NCBI GenBank assembly: GCA_018700215.1
Contig: JABIST010000244.1
Span: forward strand, 1 to 7,094
From: Dehalococcoidia bacterium
GTDB taxonomy: Bacteria > Chloroflexota > Dehalococcoidia > UBA2979
DNA: 7,094 nucleotides
Direction: 5' to 3'
Position 1 is the stretch's first letter. The number at the start of each line of letters is the position of its first letter. The translations under genes and the position numbers were made by a program. The notes beneath the pieces were generated by a model. The model had not been told where the DNA came from and ran no database searches. It saw only the letters and a list, made by a program, of their open reading frames with translations. Below, piece by piece: positions 5,744 to 7,094 of the stretch.

Positions 5744-6640
5744 GTGACCACCATATTGCAGACCACACGCTTCTCCCCAGAGGCTGATGCCGTGCCTGCC
5801 GAAGTTGATGAGTCAACAGTTTCCGATCAGCGTTCCATCGAAGAGTTGGCGTCGCACCTTGGTGTCCGCTTTCAGGACCTGGGTTTGTTGCGCGCCGGGC
5901 TTACGCATCCTTCGTACGCGAACGAGCACCCGGAGGATCCGACGGGGGACTACGAGCGGCTGGAATTCCTGGGCGATTCGGTGCTGGGGATGATTGTGGC
6001 GCGGACCCTGTACCAGTGGTTTCCGGGGGCTCCAGAAGGCCGACTGACGGAGTGGCGTTCGCACCTGGTGTGCGGTCCGACGCTGTCACGCGTGGCTCGA
6101 TCGCTCTCGCTGGGCGAGTGGTTGCGGCTGGGGCGTGGCGAAGAGCAGACGGGCGGCCGCGGTCGCGAGGGGAACCTGGAACGGGTGTATGAGGCGGTGG
6201 TGGGTGCGCTCTACCTGGATCAGGGGTTGGATGAGACTCGGTCGTTCGTACTGCGGACGTTAGAGTCAGAGTTCGATGCACTGGAAGCTGGGCCGGATGC
6301 GCTGAACCCGAAGGGGGCGCTGCAGGAATTGGTGCAGCGTTTGGCGCAAGAGTTGGCCGACAGTTCGACAGACCGAACGGCGAGCGAGCCGATGAGCGGA
6401 CGTCCGGAGTATGCGCTGCTTTCCGAGAGTGGCCCGGACCACGCTCGTGAGTTTGAGGTTGAGGTGCTGATCAACGGCGAGTCGCTTGGGCAGGGCGGCG
6501 GCGCGAGTAAGCAGCAGGCGGAGAAGGAGGCGGCGGCGGAAGCGCTGGCCGTGCTTCGGACGCGCCTGAAGCAGATTGACCGTGGCAGGGCCGAGAGCAG
6601 CGGGGACTGGCAAGTGGCAGAACGAGAGGGTGGCACCTAG
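5744..6640 (+). CDS. rnc: Ribonuclease III
   Basis: RNase III cuts double-stranded RNA in rRNA precursors, mRNAs and antisense pairs. The 298 residues are longer than the usual 220-250. Residues 1-30 form an extra, probably disordered N-terminus; homology starts at SIEELASHLGVRF (31-43). The catalytic signature is ERLEFLGDSVLG (71-82), with Glu74 and Asp78 matching Escherichia coli E41 and D45. The second metal motif reads NLERVYEAVVGALYLD (144-159). Glu150 matches the essential E117, but Arg147 stands where E. coli has Asp114. The double-stranded RNA-binding domain spans about 187-268 (NPKGALQELV through SESGPDHAREFEVEV to GASKQQAEKEAAAEAL), with about 12 extra residues in the first loop (200-219). 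The GTG start at 5744 has GGGAG 7 bases upstream. GTG at 5792, with AGAGG before it, is an alternative that drops only the N-terminal extension. It has its own promoter and abuts smc, a pairing also known in Bacillus. Confidence 0.95.
   Translation: MTTILQTTRFSPEADAVPAEVDESTVSDQRSIEELASHLGVRFQDLGLLRAGLTHPSYANEHPEDPTGDYERLEFLGDSVLGMIVARTLYQWFPGAPEGRLTEWRSHLVCGPTLSRVARSLSLGEWLRLGRGEEQTGGRGREGNLERVYEAVVGALYLDQGLDETRSFVLRTLESEFDALEAGPDALNPKGALQELVQRLAQELADSSTDRTASEPMSGRPEYALLSESGPDHAREFEVEVLINGESLGQGGGASKQQAEKEAAAEALAVLRTRLKQIDRGRAESSGDWQVAEREGGT
6625..6630 (+). promoter_or_regulatory. Ribosome binding site of smc
   Basis: AGAGGG lies inside the end of rnc, 10 bases before the smc GTG at 6641, and supports that start codon. 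Spacing is slightly long. Confidence 0.55.
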
Positions 6641-7094
6641 GTGTATCTCCGACGACTTGAGGTCCATGGGTTCAAGGCGTTTGCCGAACGGCAGCGCTTT
6701 GAGTTCGGCAACGGGATGAGTGTGATTGTTGGGCCGAACGGGTCCGGCAAGTCCAACGTGGCGGACGCGATCCGCTGGGCGCTGGGCGAGCAGTCATCGA
6801 AGCAGATCCGCGCGCGGAAGACGGAGGATGTGATCTTCTCCGGATCCGACAAGCGCCGCCAGATGGGGATGGCCGAGGTCACGCTGACCCTGGACAACTC
6901 GGAAGGCTGGATGCCGATCGACTTCGCGGAAGTCTCGGTGACGCGTCGGGCGCATCGCTCTGGCGACAACGAGTATTTGATCAACGGCCAGCAGGTGCGG
7001 CTGAGCGACGTGCTGGATCTGTTCCGGCGCGCGCAGGTGGGGCAGAACAGCTACGCGCATATGTCGCAGGGGCTGGTGGACGAGGTGCTGGCGC
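6641..7094 (+). CDS. smc: Chromosome segregation/condensation ATPase SMC, N-terminal part
   Basis: SMC dimers with ScpA and ScpB organise and separate newly replicated chromosomes. Only the first 151 residues are in the window; the gene continues past the right edge and the full protein should be well over 1,000 residues. The GTG start follows the rnc TAG stop with no gap, so the two are surely co-transcribed. The N-terminus MYLRRLEVHGFKAFA is typical. The Walker A motif GPNGSGKS is at 31-38, directly followed by NVADAIRWALGEQS. Next come TEDVIFSGS, with the strand MAEVTLTLDN, and NEYLINGQQVRLSDVLDLF. The Q-loop region SYAHMSQGLVDEVL closes the visible part, its Gln matching the conserved magnesium/ATP-contacting residue. 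The hinge, coiled coils and C-terminal ABC signature are outside the window. RecN or Rad50 is excluded by the SMC-specific start and the SQG-x-VDE-type segment. Confidence 0.95.
   Translation, partial: MYLRRLEVHGFKAFAERQRFEFGNGMSVIVGPNGSGKSNVADAIRWALGEQSSKQIRARKTEDVIFSGSDKRRQMGMAEVTLTLDNSEGWMPIDFAEVSVTRRAHRSGDNEYLINGQQVRLSDVLDLFRRAQVGQNSYAHMSQGLVDEVLA

Overview
This is a high-GC bacterial chromosomal window with short intergenic gaps and mostly GTG start codons. The rnc-smc pair, the class II tRNA nucleotidyltransferase and the composition would suit a Chloroflexota-like organism, but the phylum is a low-confidence inference. G exceeds C on the + strand throughout. Plus-strand genes prefer G-ending codons and minus-strand genes prefer C-ending codons, so the + strand is probably the leading strand of replication.

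Layout. (1) 1-1848 (+): most of a DinG/YoaA-type (XPD-like) iron-sulfur DNA helicase, cut at its 5' end. A GNAT acetyltransferase gene (1833-2327, +) overlaps its stop codon. (2) 2328-2471: a 144-bp gap holding an inverted repeat next to the ribosome binding site of the next gene. (3) 2472-3488 (+): a full-length, well-conserved flagellar motor switch protein FliG, with no other flagellar gene in the window. (4) 3489-3594: a convergent gap with no convincing terminator. (5) 3595-5632 (-): a three-gene operon read in the order cca-type tRNA nucleotidyltransferase, PHD-finger-like zinc protein, small two-helix membrane protein. Both junctions are GTGA stop/start overlaps. (6) 5633-5743: a divergent region with a near-consensus sigma-70 promoter (TTGACA, 17 bp, TACGAT) and a leader that can form a hairpin. 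(7) 5744-6640 (+): RNase III (rnc). The stop codon is followed at once by smc (6641 onwards, +), which runs off the window.

The informational genes (helicase, tRNA CCA-end enzyme, RNase III, SMC) are ordinary housekeeping functions. The items that do not fit are the isolated fliG, the eukaryote-like PHD-type cysteine/histidine pattern coupled to a small membrane protein behind cca, and an RNase III with an Arg at a position that is acidic in well-studied enzymes plus an expanded dsRNA-binding loop. No RNA gene, insertion sequence, CRISPR array or attachment site was seen.
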